DNA of 6,165 nt from Betaproteobacteria bacterium. GTDB taxonomy: Bacteria; Pseudomonadota; Gammaproteobacteria; Burkholderiales; SG8-39. Shown here in pieces: positions 1 through 6,058 of this stretch (within the stretch, counting starts at the first letter, position 1; every line of letters begins with the position of its first letter). Under the pieces are notes generated by a model. That model was not told the origin of the DNA. It made no database searches and saw only the letters and a program-made list of their open reading frames with translations. The translations under genes were made by a program, and so were the position numbers. The DNA lies in contig VGIE01000150.1 in NCBI GenBank assembly GCA_016867955.1, positions 1 through 6,165 of the forward strand. The letters are read 5' to 3'.

Positions 1-521
1 AGTATTACCCCCTTCGGCTCTCCGGTAGTGCCGCTGGTGAAGCAGATCATGGCCGTGCCTGCCGGCAGATTCATTGCCCTGTCAGGCGGAACGCAGCGCC
101 CGGGATCTTTGCCGTAGGCGATCCAACGCGCGGTATCCGCCGTCGCAGCGACAGATTTCAGGCGCGCAGCCACCGAGGGCGAAAGGATTCCCATCCGCGA
201 CCCGGAATTCGACACGACGCGCGCAAGCGCCTCGTCCGGCAGCCGCGCACTCAGCGGAACGACGGCATGCCCGGCCGCCATGACGCCAAGGTACAGTTCG
301 GGCACGGTGGGGTCATGCTCGGCGACAACCGCGACCGGCTCGCGCCGTGCCGTGCCCAGTGCATTGCGGAGGAAGCCGGCCAGCGCATCGACACGCGCTG
401 ACAACTGGGCGTAGTTCAGTGTGCCGTCAGGCGACGCCACGGCCAGCGCACCCGGTGCAATGCGCGACGCACGGCGCAGAAAGGCGATGACGTCAGCGGC
501 GGAATCCACCTGCATCGACAT
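1..521 (-). CDS. Acyl-CoA synthetase (ANL superfamily), N-terminal part, cut by window edge
   Basis: This gene encodes an AMP-forming acid-CoA ligase that would activate a carboxylic acid with ATP and CoA in the cytoplasm. The reverse strand reads from ATG 521 with no stop to the window edge, giving about 173 residues of a protein normally 500-550 long. The N-terminal ANL subdomain ends in the phosphate-binding loop FTSGTTGEPKG (residues 161-171), the family signature. The start is well supported by AAGGGAGG five bases upstream; a second in-frame ATG two codons later sits too far from it. The gene follows the crotonase by 46 bp on the same strand, so the two are probably cotranscribed. The C-terminal domain and acid-binding pocket lie outside the window, so the substrate cannot be read. 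The family call is secure. Confidence 0.9.
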   Translation of the reverse strand, partial: MSMQVDSAADVIAFLRRASRIAPGALAVASPDGTLNYAQLSARVDALAGFLRNALGTARREPVAVVAEHDPTVPELYLGVMAAGHAVVPLSARLPDEALARVVSNSGSRMGILSPSVAARLKSVAATADTARWIAYGKDPGRCVPPDRAMNLPAGTAMICFTSGTTGEPKGVI

Positions 522-526
522 GGCCG

Positions 527-534
527 CCTCCCTT
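527..534 (-). promoter_or_regulatory. Ribosome binding site of the acyl-CoA synthetase
   Basis: On the reverse strand AAGGGAGG lies five bases before ATG 521. It is the strongest Shine-Dalgarno match in this stretch and selects 521 over the ATG at 515. Confidence 0.7.
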
Positions 535-567
535 GCCGCCGTTTCCGGTCGTGAATCTCTGCCCTGC

Positions 568-1362
568 CTACCTGCGGAACTGCCGGAAGTTGGGCTTGCG
601 CTTCTCCATGAATGCCGAGGCGCCCTCGGTCATTTCGGGGCCGCCGGCCAGGCGCAGCAGGGTCTGCTTGGCGTGTTCCATCGCCGGTTGCAGCATGTCC
701 CACCAGACGTTCGAGGTGATCTTGGTCAACTCGAGATAAGCCGGGCTCTTGTCCAGCAATTCTTCGGCCCAGCTCTGCACTTCCTCGTACAGCTTCTCGT
801 GGGGGACCACCTTGTTGACAAGCCCCATCTTCAGTGCTTCCTGCGCCGAGTACAGGCGACTGAGGAAGCAAAGCTCCTTGGCCTTCTTCTCGCCGATCTG
901 AAGGGCCATGAGATTGTTGGCGCCAAACACGGGAGAACTGCCGACGCGTGTGCCGGCCTGCCCGAAGCGCGCCCGGTCGGAGGCGATCGCAAGGTCGGCG
1001 CAGACCACGAACTCGTTGCCGCCGCCGACCGCGACGCCGTTCACGGCCGCAATCACGGGCTGCGGCGCGTGGCGCATGATGTTGTAGGTTTCCTGCGACA
1101 GGTTAAAAAGCTTGCGCCCTTCGGCCGTCGAGAACTTCTGCAGGTCCTTGAGGAAGCCGCCGGCACAGAAGGACTTGTCGCCGGCGCCGGTCAGCACGAT
1201 TACGCCGATGGTCGGGTCCTCGCTGACTTCGCGGATGCCCCAACCAACTTCCTGGAACATCGAGAAATCGCAGGCGTTGTAACGATCGGGGCGATTGAAC
1301 GTCACCCAGCCCACGCCGCCTTTCTTCTCGACCTTGACGTCCTTGTAGCCCCTGTTTGGCAT
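568..1362 (-). CDS. Crotonase-family enzyme, BadI/MenB-like (enoyl-CoA hydratase/hydrolase)
   Basis: This is a 264-residue crotonase-fold protein expected to act on an acyl-CoA thioester in the cytoplasm. The oxyanion-hole segments are at SFCAGG (64-69) and GVAVGGGNE (109-117). The overall pattern (GAGDKSFCAGG, FGQ, a GEKKA helix start, C-terminal EKRKPNFR) recalls 2-ketocyclohexanecarboxyl-CoA hydrolase (BadI, about 260 aa) and MenB more than ordinary hydratases. The residues are mixed: Glu117 sits where classical hydratases have their first catalytic Glu and BadI/MenB have Val. Gly137 replaces the second Glu. By my alignment Pro144 stands at the MenB/BadI catalytic Asp, and the C-terminal Tyr is missing. 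ATG 1362 fits the usual family start and has a G-rich site before it; an in-frame ATG at 1416 would add 18 poorly family-like residues. The gene heads a leftward unit with the ligase. The family is secure; the reaction is not. Confidence 0.9.
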   Translation of the reverse strand: MPNRGYKDVKVEKKGGVGWVTFNRPDRYNACDFSMFQEVGWGIREVSEDPTIGVIVLTGAGDKSFCAGGFLKDLQKFSTAEGRKLFNLSQETYNIMRHAPQPVIAAVNGVAVGGGNEFVVCADLAIASDRARFGQAGTRVGSSPVFGANNLMALQIGEKKAKELCFLSRLYSAQEALKMGLVNKVVPHEKLYEEVQSWAEELLDKSPAYLELTKITSNVWWDMLQPAMEHAKQTLLRLAGGPEMTEGASAFMEKRKPNFRQFRR

Positions 1363-1417
1363 CCATCCCCCCGCTTTTTCGCTGTCCGAGCGAGCGCCCG
1401 ACGGCCATGTCAGCACC

Positions 1418-1451
1418 TTGAATGTTGCTAGAATAATAACAGAACACTCAA
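1418..1451. promoter_or_regulatory. Divergent promoter island with inverted repeat (candidate operator)
   Basis: An AT-rich patch lies in the 169-bp gap between the leftward crotonase and the rightward hydratase. Two nine-base arms, TTGAATGTT (1418-1426) and AACACTCAA (1443-1451), form an inverted repeat with 8 of 9 matches around a 16-base centre. Inside it are an extended -10 for the plus strand (TGCTAGAAT, 1426-1434) and one for the minus strand (TGTTATTAT, read 1441 to 1433). Neither has a good -35. Initiation just outside would give leaders of roughly 60-90 bases on either side. A regulator bound here could control both units at once; that is inference. Confidence 0.5.
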
Positions 1452-1521
1452 TAGGGACTGCTGCGCAGCTGGCGCTCCCGATGGCGATGTGGCGATGCCC
1501 GCGCCGGTCTGCAACCCCGAC

Positions 1522-1526
1522 GAGGA
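1522..1526 (+). promoter_or_regulatory. Ribosome binding site of the MaoC-type hydratase
   Basis: GAGGA lies five bases before ATG 1532. The upstream in-frame starts at 1418 and 1481 have no comparable site, so this decides the start. Confidence 0.65.
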
Positions 1527-1531
1527 CTCCG

Positions 1532-2398
1532 ATGGCGATCGACTACAGCACGCTGAAGAATTGGCCATTCCCCGACCTCGAGCACACGTATGATGATGCG
1601 GCCACCATGCTCTATGCCCTTGGCGTGGGCATGGGCCAGGACCCCATGGACGCGAAACAATTGCCGTTCGTCTACGAGGAAAACCTGCGCGCCCTGCCGA
1701 CCATGGCAGTCGTCCTCGGCTACCCGGGATTCTGGCTGATCGACCCAGCGACCGGCGTCGACTGGAAACAGGTGCTGCATGGCGAACAGGGGTTGATCGT
1801 GCATTCCCCCCTGCCCGCCACCGGCACCGTCATCGGCAAGTCACGCATCGACGAAATCATCGACAAGGGCCCTGGTAAGGGCGCGCTGATCTACTCCTCG
1901 CGCGACATCGTCGACAAGGCCACCGGCACGCGCTATTGCACGGTGACCGGCACCACCTTCTGCCGAGCCGACGGCGGTTTTGGCGGCCCCAGCGGTCCGG
2001 TCAAGCCGGTGCACGCCATCCCCGAGCGCAGGGCAGACGTCGACTGCACCCTGGCCACGCGCCCGGAACAGGCGCTGATCTATCGCCTGAGCGGAGACCG
2101 CAATCCGCTGCACGCCGACCCGGAAGTCGCAGCCGTCGCCAAGTTCCCCAAGCCCATCCTGCACGGCCTCGCCACGTTCGGCATCGCCGGCCATGCCATC
2201 CTGCGCGAACTGTGCGGCTATGATCCGACACGTCTCAAGCAGATGCACGTGCGATTCTCCTCGCCGGTCTTTCCGGGCGAGACGATCAGGACGGAAATCT
2301 GGCGCGAAGGCGGCCGTCGCGCGGCCTTCCGCTGCTGGGTCGTGGAGCGCAACGTCATGGTGATCAACAATGGCATGATCGAGTACGTGGAGAACTAG
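1532..2398 (+). CDS. MaoC-family 2-enoyl-CoA hydratase (hydratase 2, MFE-2 type)
   Basis: This 288-residue protein should add water to a trans-2-enoyl-CoA to give the (R)-3-hydroxyacyl-CoA. It has the two-hot-dog layout of MFE-2-type hydratase 2. The N-terminal half (about 1-150) carries the family's MLYALG and LGYPGFW stretches and the C-terminal half the catalytic hydratase-2 motif YRLSGDRNPLHAD (184-196). Asp189 and His194 are the expected catalytic pair. Relatives act on bulky substrates such as bile-acid or steroid side-chain enoyl-CoAs as well as fatty acyl-CoAs, so the substrate is open. ATG 1532 is chosen for its GAGGA site and family-like MAIDY start; a longer in-frame reading from 1418 runs through the promoter island. 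The next gene is 117 bp downstream on the same strand. Length is normal and no key residue is missing. Confidence 0.92.
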   Translation: MAIDYSTLKNWPFPDLEHTYDDAATMLYALGVGMGQDPMDAKQLPFVYEENLRALPTMAVVLGYPGFWLIDPATGVDWKQVLHGEQGLIVHSPLPATGTVIGKSRIDEIIDKGPGKGALIYSSRDIVDKATGTRYCTVTGTTFCRADGGFGGPSGPVKPVHAIPERRADVDCTLATRPEQALIYRLSGDRNPLHADPEVAAVAKFPKPILHGLATFGIAGHAILRELCGYDPTRLKQMHVRFSSPVFPGETIRTEIWREGGRRAAFRCWVVERNVMVINNGMIEYVEN

Positions 2399-2407
2399 AC
2401 CGGGATC

Positions 2408-2424
2408 TCGCTGTCATTCAGCGA
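2408..2424 (+). repeat. Small hairpin after the hydratase stop
   Basis: TCGCTG and CAGCGA pair perfectly around a five-base loop ten bases after the hydratase stop. No T-run follows, so a terminator is doubtful; it may be a weak attenuator or mRNA-end structure. The rest of the 117-bp gap to the dehydrogenase shows only a lone TTGACC (2431) without a matching -10. Confidence 0.35.
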
Positions 2425-2503
2425 AGCCGCTTGACCGAAACTGCCCAACGAATCCGCGCCGCACCGACAGGGCGCCTGCCCAACCCGGCCTCACCAGATA
2501 ACC

Positions 2504-2508
2504 GGAGA
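2504..2508 (+). promoter_or_regulatory. Ribosome binding site deciding a TTG start
   Basis: GGAGA ends seven bases before TTG 2516. It supports TTG as the real start of the following acyl-CoA dehydrogenase, whose family homology begins at that codon. Confidence 0.65.
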
Positions 2509-2515
2509 ACCGACC

Positions 2516-3667
2516 TTGATCGAGAGAACCATATTCAATGAGGAGCACGAACTCTTCCGCCGCTCGGTGCGCCGCTTCGTCGAAACCGAAGTCGCCCCCA
2601 ACCACATGAAGTGGGAGGATGCCGGAGTCGTTCCCAAGGAGGCCTGGCTGAAGGCCGGCGAAGCCGGCGTGCTCTGCTGCGCGATTCCCGAGGAGTACGG
2701 CGGCATGGGCGGGAACTTCCTGCACAGCGCCATCGTCATCGAGGAACTCGCACGCACCGGCTCCAACGGCCCCTGCTTTCCGCTGCACTCGGACATCGTG
2801 TCGCCCTACCTGCACCATCACGGTTCTGAAGAACTGAAGAAGAAGTGGCTGCCGAAGATGGCCACCGGCGAAGTACGCAGTGCCGTCGGCATGACCGAAC
2901 CCTCCGGCGGCAGCGACCTGCAGAACATCCGCACCTCGGCCAGGCGCGATGGCGGCGATTACGTGATCAACGGACAGAAGGTCTTCATCTCCAACGCGCA
3001 GGGTGCCGACTTCATCATCGTTGCCTGCAAGACCGACCCGACGGCACGCGCCAAGGGCATCAGCCTCATTCTCGTGGAAACGGATCGCCCTGGATTCAGC
3101 CGCGGCCGGCGGCTGGAGAAGGTCGGCTCGCACGCCCAGGACCTCTCGGAACTGTTCTTCAGCAATTGCCGAGTGCCGGTCACGAACCTGGTGGGCACCG
3201 AAAATCGCGGCTTCTATCACTTGATGCAGGAACTGGCGCAGGAACGGCTGGTTCAAGCGGTGAAGGCGGTGGCCTCCGCCGAGGCGATGCTGAACTGGAC
3301 CATCGAATACACATCCCAGCGCGATGCATTTGGCAAGAAGGTGTCCGATTTCCAGAACACGCAGTTCGTGCTGGCCGACCTCTGTTCGCAGATCCTGTTA
3401 TGCCGGGTGTTCGTCGATCGCTGCCTCGCGCTGCACGTCGAAGGCAAGCTCGACGGGCCGCTGGCTGCAGTGGCGAAAATGACCTCAGCTGAGATGCAGG
3501 GCCGCGTTGCCGATGCCTGCCTGCAGTTGCACGGTGGCTGGGGCTATATGCGCGAAATGGCCATCGGTCGCGCGTGGGTGGACGCGCGGCAGGCGCGCCT
3601 GGCCGGTGGCAGCATCGAGATCATGAAGCTGATCATTGCCAAGCAGATCATGCCGAAGGCGAAGTGA
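2516..3667 (+). CDS. Acyl-CoA dehydrogenase, LCAD-like (TTG start)
   Basis: This 383-residue FAD flavoprotein should introduce the alpha,beta double bond into an acyl-CoA and pass electrons to ETF. It shows the usual order: N-terminal helical domain with IPEEYGGMGG, the middle beta domain with MTEPSGGSD from residue 126, and the C-terminal helical domain with RDAFGK (269-274) and QLHGGWGY (337-344). Near the C-terminus AGGSIEI has Gly where MCAD-type enzymes have catalytic Glu. Glu243 in HLMQELAQERL matches the helix-G base of LCAD and isovaleryl-CoA dehydrogenases, so the active site is probably intact and LCAD-like. The start is TTG, backed by GGAGA seven bases upstream and a typical family N-terminus (IERTIFNEEHELFR). 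It lies 117 bp after the MaoC hydratase, so the pair would catalyse successive steps. Substrate unknown. Confidence 0.93.
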   Translation: MIERTIFNEEHELFRRSVRRFVETEVAPNHMKWEDAGVVPKEAWLKAGEAGVLCCAIPEEYGGMGGNFLHSAIVIEELARTGSNGPCFPLHSDIVSPYLHHHGSEELKKKWLPKMATGEVRSAVGMTEPSGGSDLQNIRTSARRDGGDYVINGQKVFISNAQGADFIIVACKTDPTARAKGISLILVETDRPGFSRGRRLEKVGSHAQDLSELFFSNCRVPVTNLVGTENRGFYHLMQELAQERLVQAVKAVASAEAMLNWTIEYTSQRDAFGKKVSDFQNTQFVLADLCSQILLCRVFVDRCLALHVEGKLDGPLAAVAKMTSAEMQGRVADACLQLHGGWGYMREMAIGRAWVDARQARLAGGSIEIMKLIIAKQIMPKAK

Positions 3668-3671
3668 AGTC

Positions 3672-3689
3672 ACGCGCCAGAAGGCGCGT
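3672..3689. repeat. Hairpin 1 in the convergent gap
   Basis: ACGCGCC and GGCGCGT form a perfect seven-pair stem with an AGAA loop, four bases after the stop of the LCAD-like gene. No T-run follows on either strand. Confidence 0.5.
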
Positions 3690-3704
3690 CAGCTAAGTGC
3701 AGAT

Positions 3705-3728
3705 AGCCGCGGTGGTGACCGCGGCTTT
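3705..3728 (+). terminator. Probable rho-independent-like terminator of the hydratase/dehydrogenase unit
   Basis: AGCCGCGGT (3705-3713) pairs perfectly with ACCGCGGCT (3718-3726) around a GGTG loop, giving nine pairs, followed by a short TTT on the plus strand. It is the best terminator candidate in the gap. The T-run is short, so efficiency is uncertain. Confidence 0.55.
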
Positions 3729-3735
3729 CCGACTT

Positions 3736-3757
3736 CCGGGCCGCTAATCCGGCCCGG
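3736..3757. repeat. Hairpin 3 in the convergent gap
   Basis: CCGGGCCG and CGGCCCGG form a perfect eight-pair stem with a six-base loop. It sits 12 bases beyond the stop of the leftward dehydrogenase and may end that transcript, though no T-run follows on the minus strand. Confidence 0.45.
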
Positions 3758-3769
3758 TGAGCGAAGCAG

Positions 3770-4990
3770 CTACTGCTGCCTTTCCGGGCCGTACTGCCGC
3801 AGCTCCAGCTTGGCGATCTGTTCGCGATGGACCTCATCGGGACCATCGGCGAATCGAAGCGACCGCGCCCGCGAATAGGCATAGGCCAGCCCGAAGTCGT
3901 TGGTCATGCCGGCCGCCCCGTGCAGTTGCATGGCCCAGTCGATCACCTGGCAGGCCATGTTGGTGGCCGCGACCTTGATCATGCCGATCTCCTTGCGCGC
4001 CTCCTTGTTGCCGACCGTATCCATGCGGTGCGCCGCCCGCAGCGTCAGCAGGCGGTTCTGGTCGATCATGATGCGCGCATTGGCGATGCGCTCCAGCGTC
4101 ACGCCGTGCTCGGCCAGCGCCTTGCCGAACGTCCTGCGCGACAGGGCGCGCCGGCACATCTTCTCGAGCGCGACTTCCGCCAGCCCGATGAGGCGCATGC
4201 AGTGATGAATCCGTCCAGGCCCGAGGCGGCCTTGGGCGATTTCGAATCCGCGTCCCTCGCCCAGCAGCATGTTCCCGGCCGGCACGCGCACATTGTCATA
4301 GACGACTTCGCCGTGGCCGTGCGGCTCATCTAGGAAACCCAGGTTCGGCAGAAAGCGCAGGATCTTCACGCCTGGCGTGTCGATCGGCACCAACACCATC
4401 GACTGCCGCTTGTGACTGTCCGAAGCGTCCGGATCGGTCTTGCCCATCACGATCAGCAGCTTGCAGCGTGGATCGCCGACGCCCGATGAATACCATTTGC
4501 GGCCATTGATGACATAGCTTTCGCCATCGCGCACGATGCTGGTCTTGATGTTGGTCGCATCCGATGAGGCGACGTCCGGCTCGGTCATGGAGAAACAAGA
4601 GCGGATCTCGCCCTCGAGCAGCGGCACCAGCCACTGTTTTTTTTGCGCCTCGGTGCCGTAGCGTTCCAGCGTTTCCATGTTGCCGGTGTCCGGCGCGGAG
4701 CAGTTGAACACCTCGGGGGCCCAATGCACCCGTCCCATGACTTCACACAGGGGCGCGTACTCGAGGTTAGTCAGTCCCGCACCATGCCGCGATTCGGGCA
4801 GGAACAAGTTCCACAGCCCGGCCGCCTTGGCCTTGCGCTTGACCTCCTCCGCAATGGGCACCGGCTGCCACTTGTCCAGCATCGCGGACTGCTGCTCGTG
4901 ATAGGTTTCCTCGTTCGGATAGACATGCTCGTTCATGAAGGCCTGTAATCGGGCCAGCAGCGCCTTGCTCTTTCCGGATTGCTCGAACAT
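3770..4990 (-). CDS. Acyl-CoA dehydrogenase, ACAD10/11-type
   Basis: This predicted 406-residue FAD-dependent acyl-CoA dehydrogenase belongs to the ACAD10/ACAD11-like branch. Signs are the [11 protein letters not shown] stretch, [11 protein letters not shown] from residue 135, QLHGAAGM (355-362) and the closing [11 protein letters not shown]. Asp382 in that last motif stands where MCAD has its catalytic Glu, as is usual for this branch, so I take it as the likely base. I place the start at ATG 4990 because GGAGGG (5001-5006) lies ten bases upstream and the family typically begins near [18 protein letters not shown]. An in-frame ATG at 5119 would add 43 residues, but that stretch has lower third-position GC and contains a good promoter for the opposite strand. 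An A8 run lies in the coding strand (4637-4644) at a QKKQ stretch. It is convergent with the LCAD-like gene and divergent from the SDR. Bacterial substrates of this branch are poorly known. Confidence 0.9.
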   Translation of the reverse strand: MFEQSGKSKALLARLQAFMNEHVYPNEETYHEQQSAMLDKWQPVPIAEEVKRKAKAAGLWNLFLPESRHGAGLTNLEYAPLCEVMGRVHWAPEVFNCSAPDTGNMETLERYGTEAQKKQWLVPLLEGEIRSCFSMTEPDVASSDATNIKTSIVRDGESYVINGRKWYSSGVGDPRCKLLIVMGKTDPDASDSHKRQSMVLVPIDTPGVKILRFLPNLGFLDEPHGHGEVVYDNVRVPAGNMLLGEGRGFEIAQGRLGPGRIHHCMRLIGLAEVALEKMCRRALSRRTFGKALAEHGVTLERIANARIMIDQNRLLTLRAAHRMDTVGNKEARKEIGMIKVAATNMACQVIDWAMQLHGAAGMTNDFGLAYAYSRARSLRFADGPDEVHREQIAKLELRQYGPERQQ

Positions 4991-5000
4991 TTGTTCTGGT

Positions 5001-5006
5001 CCCTCC
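5001..5006 (-). promoter_or_regulatory. Ribosome binding site of the ACAD10/11-type gene
   Basis: On the reverse strand GGAGGG lies ten bases before ATG 4990. It is better than anything before the alternative in-frame ATGs at 5038 and 5119, which have only weak matches. Confidence 0.55.
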
Positions 5007-5012
5007 ACTTTG

Positions 5013-5041
5013 TTGACCGATTTTAGCGCGTCCCCCATAAT
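5013..5041 (+). promoter_or_regulatory. Sigma70-like promoter reading toward the SDR
   Basis: TTGACC (5013-5018) and CATAAT (5036-5041) each match the consensus at five of six positions and are spaced by exactly 17 bases. Initiation near 5048 would leave a leader of about 140 bases before the SDR start. A TAAAAT on the minus strand (read 5025 to 5020) lies between the two boxes and could be the -10 of the leftward dehydrogenase, without a clear -35, so the two promoters may overlap. Confidence 0.5.
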
Positions 5042-5190
5042 CCAACGGTCGAAAGGGCCGCTTTCTTGGCCCAGAAGCGCTGCAATTCCCGCGGCCGGCT
5101 CCGGTAGCTCGATGGTCATCGGCGATCGCCTTGATCCTGACGGCCCGCCATTCTTGGATTGATCACCTGTTCTGAAACTTGACCCAGCCC

Positions 5191-5955
5191 ATGAAATCCC
5201 CACTCGACCGTTTTCTGCTCACAGACAAGGTGGCGCTCGTTACCGGTGGCAGCCGCGGCCTTGGCCGCGAAATGGTGCTTGCCTTCGCGCAGGCGGGCGC
5301 CGATGTCATCATCGTCAGCCGCAAGCTCGACGCCTGCGAAACGCTCGCAAGGCAAGTCGAGGCGACGACCGGCCGGCGCGCCATGGCCTATGCCTGTCAC
5401 GTCGGTCACTGGGAAGAACTGCCCAAGCTGGTCGATGCCGCCTATGCGCGCTTCGGCAAGATCGACATCCTCGTCAACAATGCCGGCATGGCCCCGGTGT
5501 ACGACCACATCGTCAACGTCACCGAGGCACTCTTCGACAAGGTCCTCGAGGTGAACCTGAAGGGCCCGATGCGCCTGAGTGCCCTCATCGGCACGCGCAT
5601 GGCAGAAGGCGCCGGTGGCTCGATCATCAACATCAGCAGCGCGGGCGCCATCCATCCGCGCCCGGACATCCTGCCCTATGCCGCGGCCAAGGCCGCGCTC
5701 AACACCATCACGCAGAGCTTCGCCCACACCTTCGGCCCCAAGGTACGCGTGAACTGCATCATGCCCGGCACGTTCCTGACCGATATCAGCAAGGCCTGGG
5801 ACCTGGAAAAGTTCCAGAAGCGCGCGCAAGCATTCGCGCTGAAGCGCGGCGGCGAGGCCGACGAGATCGTCGGCGCGGCGCTGTACTTTGCCAGCGATGC
5901 ATCCAGCTACACCACCGGCTCGGTCCTCGGCGTCGAGGGTGGCCAGCCGCTCTGA
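5191..5955 (+). CDS. Short-chain dehydrogenase/reductase (SDR), classical type
   Basis: This 254-residue classical SDR should oxidise a hydroxyl (probably of a 3-hydroxyacyl-CoA, given the neighbours) or reduce the matching ketone. The cofactor-binding TGGSRGLG is at 18-25, NNAG at 96-99, and the catalytic tetrad is Asn122, Ser150, Tyr163 and Lys167 (YAAAK). Ser-Arg after the second beta strand (IIVSRKLD) leans toward NADP(H), though NAD(H) is not excluded. The C-terminal [12 protein letters not shown] is typical of the family. ATG 5191 is preferred; TTG 5179 in frame would add four residues and neither has a clear ribosome site. Length is normal and all catalytic residues are present. A promoter lies about 150 bp upstream. 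It is followed after 103 bp by another probable acyl-CoA dehydrogenase. The substrate cannot be read from sequence. Confidence 0.93.
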   Translation: MKSPLDRFLLTDKVALVTGGSRGLGREMVLAFAQAGADVIIVSRKLDACETLARQVEATTGRRAMAYACHVGHWEELPKLVDAAYARFGKIDILVNNAGMAPVYDHIVNVTEALFDKVLEVNLKGPMRLSALIGTRMAEGAGGSIINISSAGAIHPRPDILPYAAAKAALNTITQSFAHTFGPKVRVNCIMPGTFLTDISKAWDLEKFQKRAQAFALKRGGEADEIVGAALYFASDASSYTTGSVLGVEGGQPL

Positions 5956-5993
5956 TTACGCAACTCGCCAGAACAGCAATCCTCTGGAGCCCG

Positions 5994-6015
5994 TTGCAAG
6001 TCGAACTTTGCAAAG
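5994..6015. promoter_or_regulatory. Inverted repeat / candidate operator before the last gene
   Basis: TTGCAAGT (5994-6001) pairs with ACTTTGCAA (6005-6013) around a CGA loop with one bulged T, and CTTTGCAAAG (6006-6015) is itself a perfect ten-base palindrome. It lies mid-way in the 103-bp gap between the SDR and the next gene, flanked by CAGAACA at 5969 and 6031. No T-run follows, so an operator is more likely than a terminator. I see no convincing -35/-10 pair. Confidence 0.35.
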
Positions 6016-6058
6016 CTCCGACACAGTCAACAGAACATCTGCCGGAAAGGTCCCAATC

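Noticed and set aside
421..1431. Long plus-strand open frame of about 336 codons opposite the crotonase
   Set aside because: It is antisense to a well-supported crotonase, shows no family motif, and is explained by the lack of stop codons in GC-rich antisense frames.
1460..1469. GCTGCGCAGC palindrome in the hydratase leader
   Set aside because: Ten-base GC palindromes are common by chance at this base composition, and nothing around it supports a role.
1418..1531. 38-residue N-terminal extension of the MaoC hydratase
   Set aside because: It would begin inside the promoter island, reads as non-family sequence, and the good ribosome site is before ATG 1532.
1476..1540. Imperfect direct repeat of CTCC(C)GATGGCGAT before and at the hydratase start
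   Set aside because: It is short, and only the second copy has a ribosome site; probably chance or a small local duplication without visible function.
2431..2459. TTGACC as -35 of a separate promoter for the LCAD-like gene
   Set aside because: No -10-like hexamer is found 16-18 bases downstream.
2414..3256. Minus-strand open frame of about 280 codons opposite the LCAD-like gene
   Set aside because: The plus strand has full dehydrogenase motifs; the antisense reading has no recognisable domain and low complexity typical of a shadow frame.
4806..4817. GGAACAAGTTCC near-palindrome
   Set aside because: It lies in the middle of the ACAD10/11-type coding sequence and follows from the encoded residues; no sign of an operator.
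5116..5829. Minus-strand open frame of about 237 codons opposite the SDR
   Set aside because: It is antisense to an intact SDR with all catalytic residues, and its composition looks like a mirrored frame.
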